DNA of 64,000 nt from Begonia masoniana (taxonomy: Eukaryota > Streptophyta > Magnoliopsida > Cucurbitales > Begoniaceae): contig CM039512.1 in the NCBI GenBank assembly GCA_022432975.1, positions 1,169,519 through 1,233,518 of the forward strand, given 5' to 3'. Below the pieces are notes generated by a model. The model was given only the letters and a program-made list of their open reading frames with translations, ran no database searches and was not told the DNA's origin. Position 1 is the stretch's first letter. Every line of letters begins with the position of its first letter. Position numbers and translations under genes: made by a program. Shown here in pieces: positions 1 to 12,610 of this stretch.

Positions 1-2078
1 TATGCGTAATTCTCTAAGGAGTTTTTGGCCTCCACCTTTTTCTTGTGGTCCTCATCCTCTGACTTGTACTTCTCAGCTTCCTGAACCATCTTCTCGATCT
101 CGTCCTTTGATAGTCTGCCTTTGTCATTGGTGATTGTAATCTTGTTCTTCTGTCCGGTGGTTTTATCTTCGGCAGACACATTCAGAATACCATTGGCGTC
201 GATGTCGAAACACACAGTGATCTGGGGAACTCCTCTAGGAGCAGGTGGAATGCCGGAGAGTTCGAACTTTCCAAGCAAATTGTTGTCTCGAGTTCTTGTT
301 CGCTCCCCTTCGTATACCTGAATTAACACACCTGGTTGGTTGTCTGAGTAGGTGGAGAATACCTGCTCTTTCTTGGTGGGAATAGTTGTATTTCGAGGAA
401 TCAATACTGTCATGACACCTCCAGCAGTTTCCAGGCCAAGGGAGAGGGGCGTAACATCCAGCAACAACAGATCCTGCACCTTCTCATTGCCCTCACCGCT
501 CAAAATAGCAGCCTGAACCGCAGCTCCATAAGCAACTGCCTCAGTCAGGGTTAATGCTCTTGCAAAGCTCCTTCCCGTTGAACAAATCCTGCAGCAATTG
601 TTGAACTTTTGGAATTCTGGTAGATCCCCCCACCAAAACTACATCATGGACACTACTTTTGTCCATCTTGGCATCTCTCAGACACTTTTCAACTGGCTCC
701 ATACATTTCCGGAAGAGATCCATATTCAACTCCTCAAATCTTGCTCGTGTTATCGTTGTGTAGAAATCAATACCTTCGTACAAAGAATCAATCTCTATCG
801 TCGTCTGAGCGGTTGATGAGAGAGTCCTCTTAGCCCTCTCACAAGCAGTTCTCAACCTTCTCAAGGACCTGGGATTACTACTGATGTCCTTTTTGTTCTT
901 CCTCTTAAACTCCTGGACGAAATGGTTCACCATCCTATTGTCAAAATCTTCACCTCCCAAATGCGTATCTCCTGCAGTAGCTTTCACCTCAAAAATACCC
1001 TCTTCGATGGTCAGAAGGGAAACATCGAAAGTGCCACCACCTAGATCAAAGATAAGCACGTTCTTCTCGCCGGAACTCCCGGCCTTTTTATCAAGTCCGT
1101 AGGCAATGGCGGCAGCAGTTGGTTCATTGATGATACGCATAACGTTCAGGCCAGCAATTACTCCGGCGTCCTTTGTGGCTTGTCTTTGAGAATCATTGAA
1201 ATATGCAGGAACTGTAACAACTGCATTCTTAATAGTTGTCCCGAGGTAGGCGTCCGCAATTTCCTTCATCTTAATAAGAACCATTGAAGATATCTCCTCA
1301 GCCGAAAACTGTTTTTCCTCGCCTTTGTAAGTAACAACAATCATGGGCTTATCGCCAGGACCAGGAATCACCTTGAAGGGCCACAATTTCATATCACTCT
1401 GCACTGCAGCATCGCTAAATCGCCTTCCAATTAGACGTTTAGCATCTGTAAAACATCAGATGTGAACAAAATTAAGGTTCATGTGCAAACTTGACATAAT
1501 GAAACGAGCAAAAAAGAACACAGATATTTCTAAGATGATGAGCAAACAGAGAAGAGAAATAATACAGACTTTTGATCACTACTCGCATCACCAGTCAGTA
1601 CACGATAAATCACAAATAGATGGTCTAACAAATCAATCCACATGGAACAAAATTTCCTGCTTTCACTACCAAAGTACATCTTACGGCTAAATTATTTTCG
1701 AAGAAAGCAAGAACTCTTTATCCTATAGATCAGATGCTAGACCAAACAGAATGAACTACACAAAGAAAGTTGAACGATAACCAAAATCAGATGAATTCCG
1801 TCCGTCCATGCAAGAATTCAACAGCAATTCAAAAAGCATCAGAGATCAGAGCATGAAAACTCACCGAAAACAGTATTGACTGGGTTCATTGCAACCTGAT
1901 TCTTAGCTGCATCTCCAATCAACCTCTCCGTATCAGTAAAAGCAACATAAGAAGGCGTCGTTCTGTTTCCCTGATCATTGGCTATGATCTCAACGCGATC
2001 GTGCTGCCAGACACCAACACACGAGTACGTCGTTCCCAAGTCAATTCCAATCGCCGGTCCATCACCCTTACCAGCCAT
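1..2078 (-). CDS. HSP70: Cytosolic HSP70 chaperone, C-terminus beyond window, one frameshift
   Basis: ATP-dependent chaperone of the cytosolic HSP70/HSC70 family. Exon 1 is 2078-1865; a GT-AG intron (1864-1446) splits codon 72; exon 2 runs from 1445 off the window edge. The position of this intron after NPVNTVF is normal for plant cytosolic members. Visible signatures are IDLGTTYS near the start, [12 protein letters not shown], and [16 protein letters not shown], all of the nucleotide-binding domain. The substrate-binding domain ([17 protein letters not shown] onwards) follows. About 552 of roughly 650 residues are present; the lid and the expected EEVD tail lie outside. An extra base at 543 breaks the frame right after KSINPD; the next frame continues [14 protein letters not shown] with no further stop to position 1. 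This looks like a consensus error rather than decay. Start chosen at [11 protein letters not shown]. Confidence 0.95.
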
Positions 2079-2193
2079 AGCTAATCACAAACTCGCAGAA
2101 AATCACAAAGATCTCAAATGTAGAAGAAGAATCAGCACAAAAGAATCGCTGATTTATCGTTCGACCATGCTGATCGTAGGAAAACAGAGCAAC

Positions 2194-2226
2194 TCTTTAT
2201 AGAGCAAGCTTTTATCTGGAAGGTTC
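2194..2226 (-). promoter_or_regulatory. HSP70 core promoter: TATA box plus heat-shock element
   Basis: On the minus strand CTATAAAG (about 2194-2202) lies 116-124 bases upstream of the HSP70 start codon. Just upstream, 2214-2226 reads as three alternating heat-shock units (imperfect TTC, then GAA and TTC with two-base gaps). HSF sites directly next to the TATA box are typical of heat-inducible HSP70 promoters. The arrangement is seen directly; heat induction is inferred. Confidence 0.65.
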
Positions 2227-3112
2227 TTATTACCGGTTATGAACCGACGGATTAGAATATTTGGACGGCCAAGATTGTTTCTCTTACCTTAGTTTTCCTC
2301 TCCTTCGGTTCCCGCTTTCCACTTCCTTTATTTTAAACTGTGTAGGCGTTTCCAGAGTTTTCTGATGACAATTCAGTATTCAGTGTTAAATCAGGGTCGT
2401 TGACTCACCTCCATTTGATTGGCTGAAGAATCTGATCAGTCCACCGCAACTCATCGAGCCGTTGATTTTATTACCGACTCTTTTTTTGCTTTCTACTTTG
2501 ACCTCGCTTAAACCAATGTTTCGAAATTCTGGCCCTATATTTTGGAGATTTGATTGCAAGCCATAATGGTACCTTAGTTTTACACTTTTAATTTTTTTGT
2601 AAATAACAATATAAACCTCATACTATATGGATTTACGTAACTATCAACTAATATCGTATATTGGTTTTATTAAACAACACCTCAAAATTAGAGGTGGCTG
2701 CCGTGCTCGAGCATATGTCGAATATCTCATATTTACAGAAAAAAAATCAAAGATCCAGTATATAATATGAGGAAATTCTTTCGATGTTAATTTTTTGAAT
2801 GAGTTTTACCCGTCTCATTCTGTCAACATCAACACGATATTAGAGGATGCCTTCAATGAAGTGTTAATTTCCGAGTTCAAGTTCTCTTGTGTTATCATTC
2901 ATTCTTGTTTAAAACTTTGGGATTTAGCTGTTAATTGGTCATAGTAGTTTATGTTATTATAGACGAAGCAAAGGATCGTCTGCTGTGCCTTGTCAAGTTC
3001 TCAAACCAGACTTCGTATTAGCTGTAGAATCAAACCAGGTTCCATTTATTTAAGAAGAAGAAGTTGAAGATACAAACTACAAATCCTGAAACTACAGTTT
3101 GTAGTTGACGTT
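2227..3112. other. Intergenic, no gene seen
   Basis: Upstream region of HSP70 and downstream region of the glyoxalase gene. It is AT-rich without a supportable ORF, RNA gene or recognised repeat. Confidence 0.6.
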
Positions 3113-3689
3113 TCAGTCTTGTTTAGGCGGCCGGACATGGCTTCCCATTCTCACCACGATTCCATCAATGTCTCGGACATACCCAACTCTCTGCCCCCAC
3201 TCTTTCTCTTCTGGCTCGCTCACCGCCACTGCCCCGTTCTCCACCGCCCTCTGCCACCAGCACACGCTTCTGTCAATTCTCTCCAACAGTTCAGAGCAAA
3301 GAATAAAGAAAACCCATACGTACCTTAAAAGCAGCATCTATGTCTGCATAATCAAAGCACACTTCCACCGGGTTTCTTTCCTCGCTGGATTCCGGTGTCT
3401 GGACAGTGCCGGTCAGCCGATCTGTCTCCCGTTGGTGTAATGGCGTGAAGGCTATGGTGGTGTGTCCACTTTCCAGTTCTCCCCATCTACCAAAAAAAAA
3501 AAAAGAAGAATTATTTCTTCTTCGCATGAAATAATTTATGAGCTGATTTCAGACGATATAACACCTGTGCGATTCGTCTAAGCGACGAACGTGATACCCA
3601 AAAGCTTTAGCGTAGAAGACTACAGACTTGGGAACGTCCTTGACGTAGACCACTGTGTATGCAAACGCCGGAGTGAGATTCGACGCCAT
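3113..3689 (-). CDS. Glyoxalase I/VOC superfamily protein, DSI-1VOC type
   Basis: Small single-domain vicinal-oxygen-chelate protein of 141 residues, like the Arabidopsis desiccation-induced 1VOC protein. Three exons join in frame: 3689-3565, 3486-3324 and 3250-3113. The protein begins MASNLTPAFAYTVVYVKD, has the beta-alpha-beta-beta-beta pattern of the family, the segment HRWGELESGHTTIAFTP, and EVCFDYADIDAA in the second half. It ends with RDIDGIVVRMGSHVRPPKQD. There is no targeting peptide, so it is probably cytosolic. Known relatives are stress-induced; the substrate is not established, and true glyoxalase I activity should not be assumed because the protein is much shorter than two-domain GLX1. 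The reading frame is intact. It faces the Sec14-like gene across roughly 0.5 kb. Confidence 0.93.
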
Positions 3690-4342
3690 TGTTGTTTACC
3701 CTTGAAGCTCGCCTAGGTTTGGTCTTTATAATTGTTGGGTATTTCTCTGATGAGACCGACTTTGATGGGGAGATATTACAGGTGTGGCGCTTGCCCGTCG
3801 CCAGCAGAACAGATCATCTTCCATTAACGACATATTATCAGAAGGACTGTACACGTACGATACCCAGATGACTTTCTTCGTGATTTTTTTAATTTTTCTG
3901 AATAGTTTATGGTAAAAGTTAGGCTACGTGCTTGTATACAATCAAATTAAGATTTTTGGGAAAAATTACCATTAAAAAATTAATCTTTGCGAGGATCACC
4001 TTAATTTAACGTTGAATTTCACTATTAACAGCATCCAACGAACGGCGCCAATTACAAGACGGCGTAGCTTGCGCGACCTGGGGCCCCTCAGGACTTTTCA
4101 CATGATCTGTCCGGCTTCCCAAATTCTCTGTAGATGGAGTCAATAATGATGAAGCAATCTGACAAAATCGATTGATCTCAAAGATTTTTCTTCGATACAT
4201 TTTCATTGGGAGCTCAGTTGCTTCCTTTCTATCGAAATCATCCTGCCTTCTGTATTGAACCCTAGGTCTTTGAGTAGGTAACTCAACGTTTGGAGCTTGA
4301 TCGTGGTTTTCTTTGCTTAGAAGTGAACGAATTGTCTTTCAG
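3690..4342. promoter_or_regulatory. Divergent promoter region and leader exon of the Sec14-like gene
   Basis: The space between the glyoxalase start (minus strand) and the Sec14-like gene (plus strand). A likely non-coding leader exon ends at about 4342, where TTTCAG is followed by GTAAGA, a strong donor; its intron would end shortly before the ATG at 4801. No clear TATA box was picked out. The leader exon is inferred from splice signals only. Confidence 0.4.
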
Positions 4343-4800
4343 GTAAGATTTCCGGTAGTTCGATTTAGATTGACTTTTATCTGTGTGCTTCTTCTGGGAA
4401 GTTTGCAATTTCGACGGAGATTGCCTGAACTTTGTATGAAAATGTCGCTATTTACTTCAAATTTCCTGTTTTAATCATCCAAATGTACTTCCTTAATTCT
4501 ATTGATCGGAAACAGATAGCTCTTAGTCAACTAATGGCTGTTTAGTAGCATATTGTGGGGATGAATTACAATTTCCTGCATTTTTTACTCTGCTTTTGTT
4601 GGTTTGTCCTTCACTTACATGTTTAGGGCTTCAATATTTTTTGCTAAGAAGGTTGAACAATTTCAAGAAGACGACGGTCCGTTTCAGTTTGATAGGTCTC
4701 TTTAGGAGAATTTTAGAAGAGTCATGAAATTTCATTCACCGTATTTGTTGGCCACCTAAGTCCAAACGAGAGAGCTCGAACCATTTCCCAATTCATCAAA

Positions 4801-7800
4801 ATGGGGGACTCATCGCAAAGTTTTGGTCCAGCCGAAGGCGGAGAAGCAAGAGATAGTGGGAAAAAAGCAAATTTAGGCTCCTCTAGACCCAAATTCATTT
4901 CAAATAATGTTGTTAATAGCATAGTTTCGTTCAACCACAATAAAGGTAAGGGTGGTGCCGTTGGCTGCGCTGCATTGTTTTTGCTCAAAGTTGCGGCGCT
5001 TGAATCAATACGGAGGTTCTCAAAGGCCAAATGTCCTTTCGCTTGGCATGGTCTACAAGCTCTGCAAGTTCTATGCTATCCTCCATTTAAGTGGATTCAG
5101 AGATGGAGTCTCTTCAAGGGTCTTGTGAAGGGCATGGAGGTACAATCTATTACAATCCCATATGGTTTGTGCATTCATTGATCTATCCGATTCCATCATT
5201 GTTACATCATTGTTACTTCAAATGTAATATCTTATCTCGTCGTTTATGTTTGTATTTTCTATCTAAATGATTAAATACCATGACTTAATGATATGAGAAC
5301 CCTTAACTCCACCACAAAAGCTATCTCAAGAGTGGAGGTTTGGAACTAACATATATACTAGCCCAGACGATCCTCTCGAACTGATGTGGGATTTACATCA
5401 TTCTCACACTCTTTAAAAGCAATTGCCTCAGTCGGCGATCGGCCGCTACCCCTTAAAGGCAACTGCCTCAATCAGTGATCAGTCGGATCCACAGGTCAGT
5501 AGTAAACCCAATGCGTCCGCAACAACCCACAGAAGTTTGACTCTGGTACAAAATGATATGAGAACCCTTAACACCATCACAAAAGTTAGCTCAAGAGTGG
5601 GGGTTTGGACCCAACATATATATTATAACCCAGGCAACTGTCTCGAACTGATGTGAGATTCACATCATTAAAGGGTGTGGGAATGATGTGAATCCCACAT
5701 CGGTTCCAGAGGGTCGCCTGGGCTAGTATATATGTTGGGTCCAAACCTCCACTCTTGAGCTAGCTTTTGTGGTGGAGTTAGGGGTTCTCATATTATTTGG
5801 TATCAGAGCTAAACCTCTGCGGGTCGGTGTGCACACGTCAGGTTTTCTACTGACCTGGGACCGATGCGCCGATTGAGGCAGTCACCTGGTCCGACCGATC
5901 GTCGACTGAGCCAGTCACCTTTAAAGGGTGTGGGAATGATGTAAATCCCACATCGGTTCTAGAGGGTCGCTTGGGTTAGTATATATGTTGGGTCCAAACT
6001 TCCATTATTGAACTATCTTTTATGGTAGAGTTACGGGTTCTCATATCACTTAAGCCTAGAACTTCAACGAATTAGGCAACATCGAAGAAAATTTATCATA
6101 TACAACACGTCGAGGAAAATTGCAGTCTTTGCTAATTTGACATGTCGTGCACTTTATGGAATTGTTGTTTAGAACATACTTCAGTCCAATGAGCAGTATG
6201 GCACTACAAAAATCTCAGTTTTACTTCCACCCGTTTGCATGCATAGGCACAGATATCAGAATTTATTGAGTTCTTGTTATTCAGGCATTCAATAATACCA
6301 AAATTTTCAACTATTTATTCCAGGTATTGTCGACACCATTGCTCGTAATTTCAGTTGCAACTTCTCTCTCTTCTCAAATGGAGTGTAGCAGTGCAAATGA
6401 TGTTAGCGATGCCCCTTCACGCTCTGAGGGACATTCCGAACAAACATCTGTCCAAACTACTCTCGATACAAGGTATGGAGCTACTAACTAGCTATGAGTA
6501 AATTAGGTGGCTAGTGTTTTAGGAAGTTTGGCTTTTGATCTGTTTCCTTCAAAACGATAAGTTTCCATGAGTAAAATATGAGAAATGTTTCTAAATTATT
6601 CGTTTCAGGTCTCTCAATGAAACTCCTCATGGTACCTCTTCCGAGAATTGGTTGATTTGTCTGTATAAGGAGCTGGAAAATCAAGGAATTATATTGCCCG
6701 AAAGGTGCTTTGATGATTCCGAAATCTCAAATATGTATATAAATCTCTAATTGCAGCTAAGCCAACTAATATATTTTGACTCAATGCAGGTTCACTGAGG
6801 ATGAACTTCGTAGATTCTATAGAGCTGCAGATGGTGACTTTGCATGCCTTTTGTCGTCTATTAAAAAAACAATTCGTTGGAGAGACACTTATCGTATACT
6901 TTCAGATTTCGAACTTGAAGAATGGTCACATATGGTCTTTTGGCATGGATTTGACGTGAAGCATCGACCGTGCCTCATAGTGAGACTTGGTCTGGCTTGC
7001 ACCACCTTGCCATCTCATGACACACCTCTCTTTGCTCAAGCTGTCGGTGTGTTTCTTTACTCTCTGTGAGAATTGGTTTTGATAAAACATGTAAAGAGTA
7101 ACTTTTTTAGTTCATAAATTTTGACCTTTTTTCCGCCATCTTCTTAATGCTACGAGGCCTCGTTCTTTTCTCCGCGAGATTATCGTTTCTTTGTCAAAGC
7201 TTTAATTATTCATTGTTCTCTGAGTTTTTTATGCATGCATTTGTGTAATACTTAAAGCTTGCTACTGCAGTTTCTCAGGTTGATCATGGAGTCCTTCACT
7301 TGGTTGATGAAGAAAAACCACAAATTGCAGTTTTAGTGGATTGTGAAGGATTATCATCTCCTCTTAGATTTCCGATGCAAATGATGAGATCTTGTTCTTC
7401 TCTTTTGCAAGATCACTTCCCGAACCGTCTTGGCTGTTTGGTTGTCATACGACTTCATCCAGTCGTTAGAGTCATCGCCCAAACCTTTATTCAGGTATAA
7501 TCATCATTTCTTCACCGACAATTCGAGTGCAGTGAGGATTATCATACTGTGTCGGAGTGTAAACTCAAATCTATATATTTCCCGGTTACCCTGTTGACAG
7601 ATTATAATTTACAACTCATTTTCAGGTTCTAAAGCCAGTTACAAGAGAAAAGTTGAAAATTGAGGGGGACAAGTTTCTGTTTGAATATCTCCAATCTCTC
7701 CCATCATATCTCGATGGCAAGTGCAGTTGCACAAAGTGTGCAAAACTCGAAGCTCGAGTCAGAGTTATGCCTGTAAATGAGATGGAGCTGCTTGGGGATG

Positions 7801-7979
7801 GCAGTGAAGGGGAAGATTTAATCTTTCCTCGTCATAGTAATGACATAGATTCAAATTTGAACAGAAGTTGCGAGCAGTTGCTAAGAACTGGCATAATTGG
7901 CATCCTCATGTTGTGGGTTTTTGTTGCTGTTATTGCGGGATTGTATGATCTCGAAACCGGCAACTTCTTTTCTTCATGA
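4801..7979 (+). CDS. Sec14-like CRAL-TRIO domain protein with C-terminal membrane anchor
   Basis: Six coding exons join in frame to 472 residues: 4801-5139, 6324-6472, 6609-6704, 6790-7046, 7271-7494 and 7626-7979. The architecture matches the plant Sec14p-like phosphatidylinositol-transfer family (At3g22410 type): a variable N-terminus, a helical segment (TEDELRRFYRAADGDF), then the CRAL-TRIO core (WHGFDVKHRPCLIVRLGLA, LVDCEGLSSPLRFPMQMM, LQDHFPNRLGCLVVIRLHP). The C-terminus carries one hydrophobic segment (GIIGILMLWVFVAVIAGLYD), so a tail-anchored form is likely. For exon 5 the acceptor at 7270 is preferred because it restores the family motif VVSQVDHGVLHLVD; using the AG at 7278 with the same donor gives a stop. 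The frame is intact. Intron 1 contains a compound LTR element at 5289-6048. Lipid binding is inferred from the family. Confidence 0.9.
5284..6053. mobile_element. Compound TRIM retroelement: two head-to-head copies with one shared target duplication
   Basis: Two terminal-repeat retrotransposons in miniature lie in opposite orientation inside intron 1 of the Sec14-like gene. Minus copy: LTRs 5289-5408 and 5554-about 5667, with a decayed primer-binding site beside the right LTR. Plus copy: LTRs 5676-5795 and 5929-6048 (120 bp each), primer-binding site TGGTATCAGAGC at 5798-5809 and purine tract AAAGGG just before 5929. LTRs start TGTGGGAATGATG and end ATATCA. The outermost ends are flanked by CTTAA on both sides (5284-5288 and 6049-6053), while the central junction has no target duplication. 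The inner end of the minus LTR is replaced by TTAAAGGG. No coding capacity. The LTRs of the plus copy differ at about 14 of 120 sites, mostly transitions, so the insertion is old. Confidence 0.82.
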
Positions 7980-8198
7980 TGAGTGTTCGAAACGACTATG
8001 AGATATGTGCGATTTAGGCATAGTTTTGACTATTACAGTCTTGTTGAGTTGTAATTTGTATGTAGAGTTGTTTAAAAATGGTTTATTTGGAGAAGTTGAT
8101 GAGGGGAGAGAGACTTGGAGATAAAAATGAGGTCTTGCCATTGAACACTTTCGAGAAAACTATTATTTTCAGTTAAAAAATATAAAATTAAAACAACT
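7980..8198. other. 3' flank of Sec14-like gene and RNA polymerase III stop for tRNA-His
   Basis: Untranslated 3' region of the Sec14-like gene. On the minus strand a run of four T (8190-8193 on the plus strand reads AAAA) lies just past the tRNA-His 3' end and would serve as its pol III terminator. Confidence 0.5.
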
Positions 8199-8269
8199 GT
8201 GGCTGCTGGGATTCGAGCCCAGGTCTCCACGGCCACAACGTGGAATTCTTACCACTAAACTACAGCCAC
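8199..8269 (-). tRNA. tRNA-His (GTG)
   Basis: Read on the minus strand this folds as a cloverleaf: acceptor stem GTGGCTG pairing with CAGCCAC, D arm around TAGTTTAGTGG, anticodon stem CCACG/CGTGG enclosing loop TTGTGGC with anticodon GTG, and T arm with GGTTCGAATCC-like sequence. There is no intron. The first base is G at position 1; the extra -1 G of mature tRNA-His is added after transcription in eukaryotes. Confidence 0.95.
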
Positions 8270-9732
8270 TTTTTTGGATGGGGGACAGACAAGTTATAAT
8301 CTTCTTGATTTTTATGTTCTAATTTAAGATGCATTTTATTTTTATGAAATTATAAATATAAAGGCTCATTTTTTATACTAATTGAATTGAATTAATAGAA
8401 TTAAATCTCTTAAAAACGGTTTAGGCTAAAATAATAGGTAAATTCAAGAATTATTTCTCTTGTCACGTAAGAAAAAAAAAAGTATAAGAATAATCATCGA
8501 CACTCGAACCGTGAAACTTATTGCTTAATGAACGTGGATAGTCAGTCTAGTAACTCAAGTATTTAATTGGAATTGGGACCATTTGGAGCCGAGGAGTCGC
8601 AGAAACCACAAGTCAACAGCCCGACAACCTCACTACCACGATCAATGATATAGAAAAGACAATACGAACAAGAAATATGCATTAAACATTCAAATTATAA
8701 ACAACAAAAATGAAATTTGAAATTGTTTTCATGGAGATGGCATAGCAAGGTCGCTGTTAAAAGGGATTCATAAGAGTATCTAAAAACATCTCTCTTATTA
8801 CTGTAAAATCATGAAACAAGCAAACCAAAAGCTTAATCGGAGGACGGCAAAGTCAAAGTCTGCCTTGAACTTGCATTCAGAATTCACCTGCATAAAGGTA
8901 AAATGTAACTCTCATCAATGTTTCTCCCACAAGACGGTCCAATATCAGAGATGATAAGATACATGAGCTTATTCTCCAGTCTTATGGACTGAGTATTTCT
9001 AAGAACAACAAACAAACTTAAGGGTTTTCCTACTAAGCCTGTATGCCTGAAAGTCAGACTTTAGCAAACCTCGAATATAATATTTGGGAGCAATCCAACT
9101 ACGGTTTCTACGTAATATATGAGCTAGTTTCGTTAGGTTTAGACACGGATCTTTGTCAAAGTTGCTTTAACATCCATGTGATTCCAAATTAATGCCCGAT
9201 TAAAGGCTTTTAACATTGCGGGACAAGACATCGGTAGCACTTTTCATATGATTTGTAGGGGAAGAAGATGCCACATATACACAATGAAGTTATTTTGACA
9301 TTGGTTGTATTAAAAGAAGTTCTTCAATTGTTCAGGAAAAGAAACGAGAGAATTTGGGAAGGGAGACAAAGAGTCGCTACGGCTAATCTATTTGTTCAGG
9401 CAAGGAATTACGCTATTGTGGTCACAAAAGCTAAAACAGTTTATACTTCCAACCATCTAATTGACATGTATCACTATCATCCAAAAAATTAACACATTTT
9501 TTACTAAAATTGAGCTATCTTATGAGGAGAATTCACACATAAAATCTTAGACCGCCCTTTAAAACCTCAGTTCTTGCAAACTGCAAATCAAGATCCATAT
9601 ACGGAAATTAGATCACCTATATTCCCTCGTATTTAATATCCAATCTATCGCAAAATCTAGGGATTCAATTGCCATCCTAAAAAAAATTAAACCAAAAAGA
9701 ATAAAAACCAAATTGATGAAGGTTCAGAGTAG
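8270..9732. other. Intergenic, AT-rich, no gene seen
   Basis: 1.4 kb between tRNA-His and the ATP synthase subunit gene. The longest ORF here (9268-9492) has no recognisable domain or splice context. The part nearest 9732 is probably the 3' untranslated region of the ATP synthase gene. Confidence 0.55.
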
Positions 9733-10001
9733 TTACTTCTTATTATGCCTCTGAACGAAGGGAGAATTCTTAACTTCTTCCTCTGTAAGCAAAGAAAATT
9801 CCATAAATAACAATCGAGATTTCGATAAACAAACAGTAACGCACGCCTGAGAAAGAGACAAAAGGAAGAGCAATTCGTACCGGAGAGACCGAGAGTGAAT
9901 TTGGTGATAATGAATCCAGTCACTGCAAATCCAACAAGGAACGGCCAGTTCCGATTCCACTCTCGCTTGAAGAAAACAGGCCATGGATCGAACTTCCTCA
10001 T
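9733..10001 (-). CDS. Mitochondrial ATP synthase 6-kDa subunit
   Basis: Small accessory subunit of the plant mitochondrial F1Fo ATP synthase, in the inner membrane. Two exons join in frame: 10001-9881 and 9782-9733, giving 56 residues, against about 55 in Arabidopsis. It begins MRKFDPWPVFFKREWNRNWP, has one membrane span (FLVGFAVTGFIITKF), and ends EEEVKNSPFVQRHNKK. Reading through the intron would instead give an unrelated tail, so splicing decides the product. It is divergent to histone H4, the two start codons lying about 0.5 kb apart. Confidence 0.93.
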
Positions 10002-10312
10002 TTTCGTCGATCTTTTTCTCTGTCGGCGGAGACTCGATTAAATTCGAGGAGGCAGGCAGGCATCTGCTTCTCTTTTGGTTGAAATGGGGAAGCACAAAGA
10101 TAACCGTTGGATTAGATCACCCCTGAATAACTTACGCCGTCGGTTTATCATTGAATTAATAATATAAAAATATAAAGGCTATTTAAGTAAATATCACATC
10201 CCAGTGTAGGCAGAACCGCCAAAACAAACACAAATCTAGGTTTAGATAGTATAGAGTATATGAAGCGTCGATTTTAAGCTTATGGACGGTGGAGAGACAG
10301 TGTTAAATGTTA

Positions 10313-10807
<495 letters not shown>

Positions 10808-12049
10808 GGTTTTTTTCCTTCCAAAAATGATTTGCAGTTTACTCCCGTTGTTTCTACAGTGTCTGTTGTTTAGCATCCATGATTTAGATTTTAGTTCTTC
10901 GTGTTCAGTCTGTCAATATCCAATTGAGATGCGTAATCATGATGAAAGCTTGGTGTAATTCGTGCCATGCCTTGTGCATTTTCAGTTTTTCAATTGGGCC
11001 ATATGCAATTATCTTTTTTATCTTGGTGTAATCACGATTGGATGATTCATGATAAATACCATCCGCATATGAGAAACTTGGGGTAATTATTCTGTTTTTC
11101 AATTGTGCATCCAGAACAGAACAACTTGAAAATTTACAGTCGAAATCAAACTCTTAAGTAATTAGGTTTTCATGGTGTGAATCACTCTAGAAAGGGAGCC
11201 AGATAGTAAAGGACGACAACGCAAATAACAATGGTATTCCCGAACCAGCTCTTGTAAATAGAACAAAACATCTTCCATTGAACTTGATAACCAGATGCAT
11301 TCCGACCATTCTACTGAAGTCATCATACAACGAATGAAACTCACAGAGAATAAATATTTTCATGTCCGTTTAAGTTTCTGAAAAGCAATCAAGATAAAAC
11401 TAGTTAAGCCAATTGATAAAACAAGTTCTAAAGAAGAGTGATTAACTTAGCTTTGACAGGTACTCAAAAGAGGGAACACAAGCAGAGCTAAAGAAGAGGC
11501 AAGGTTTGCATACACGCGTACCCTAAAATACACCTTCTCTCCTTCCACATATGTTGTGCCAACAAAGTAACAATTAATGCATTAAAATCATCATTTGCAG
11601 CTCAACGAGGAATTCAGATATCTTCCTTGATCCGACCCAAAAGTATACCGTTAAAAAAGGGCAACAGTGATTTTAAGACTCTGTTGCCACACCGGGTGAT
11701 TTAAGGCAGATTACGTTAAAATACAGCATAAAGGACTAAAACATCCAAAAGAGTCTGAATAAAAAGAGAACTTTGTTATCCAAGTTTAAAAAAAAAACAA
11801 AAATCAACCCGGTAATATAGAGATAAGAGCATGGAGACCAAACATTTTCAAAAGAAATAAAAAAGAGACTGGAGCGAATCATGTTTCATTTCACCGTCTA
11901 AAAGCAAGACGTAGTTACATAAAACGACATCGTTTTATACCGACAAATAAATAAAGCAGCAATAAACATAAAACACTAACAGTCTAACACTTAATCGTTC
12001 CAACAAAAAAATACTTCAATTGATACCGTAACCCTACCCGATCCACATT
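10808..12049. other. Intergenic between convergent H4 and H2B genes
   Basis: Contains the 3' untranslated regions of H4 (plus) and H2B (minus). Short ORFs on both strands have no recognisable content. No RNA gene or repeat was seen. Confidence 0.55.
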
Positions 12050-12505
12050 TCAAGAGCTGGTAAATTTGGTAACGGCTTTAGTTCCCTCAGAAACAGCGTG
12101 CTTAGCCAACTCACCGGGTAACACAAGCCTTACAGCAGTCTGGATCTCCCTAGAAGTAATGGTGGGCTTCTTGTTGTAGCGAGCGAGTCTCGAGGACTCT
12201 TGAGCAAGCTTCTCGAAGATATCGTTGATAAAACTGTTCATGATCCCCATGGCTTTGCTAGAGATTCCGATATCAGGATGAACTTGCTTGAGCACCTTAA
12301 AGATATAGATCTTGTATGTTTCCGTACTCTTTTTCACCCTCTTCTTCTTCTTGTCCCCGACGGACGCACCGGCTTCCTTGGGAAGCTTCTTACCGGCTTT
12401 GGGCTTCTTTTCCGCCGGAGCTTTCTCTGCGACGGTTTTCTTGTCCTCCGCTTTATCAGAGGCAGGTTTCTTCTCCGCCGGCTTCTTCTCTGCCTTCGGT
12501 GCCAT
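12050..12505 (-). CDS. Histone H2B (copy 1)
   Basis: Complete intronless H2B of 151 residues. The lysine/alanine-rich N-terminal tail ([20 protein letters not shown] and onward) is followed by the histone fold ([60 protein letters not shown]). It ends [15 protein letters not shown]; the AVTKFTSS end includes the lysine that is monoubiquitinated in the family. The start at 12505 is chosen because the in-frame extension up to 12766 crosses the TATA box. It is a tandem paralogue of the H2B at 13669-14118, same orientation, identical in the fold but different in the tail. Confidence 0.97.
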   Translation of the reverse strand: MAPKAEKKPAEKKPASDKAEDKKTVAEKAPAEKKPKAGKKLPKEAGASVGDKKKKRVKKSTETYKIYIFKVLKQVHPDIGISSKAMGIMNSFINDIFEKLAQESSRLARYNKKPTITSREIQTAVRLVLPGELAKHAVSEGTKAVTKFTSS

Positions 12506-12581
12506 ATCTAAACACAGCGGAAGCAACAGAGAGATTACAATCGAAAGGTCAACGCCAAAGATCAGGGAAATCAGGTCCGCA

Positions 12582-12610
12582 TTTATAGGGAGATGTAGGC
12601 AATCGCGGAC
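12582..12610 (-). promoter_or_regulatory. H2B copy 1 promoter: TATA box and octamer-like site
   Basis: Minus-strand CTATAAA (12582-12588) sits about 80 bases upstream of the start codon. CGCGGAC at 12604-12610 resembles the plant histone octamer CGCGGATC. Confidence 0.5.

Noticed and set aside
543..543. HSP70 as a pseudogene
   Set aside because: Only one base disrupts it; everything after it is conserved HSP70 sequence, and the promoter is intact.
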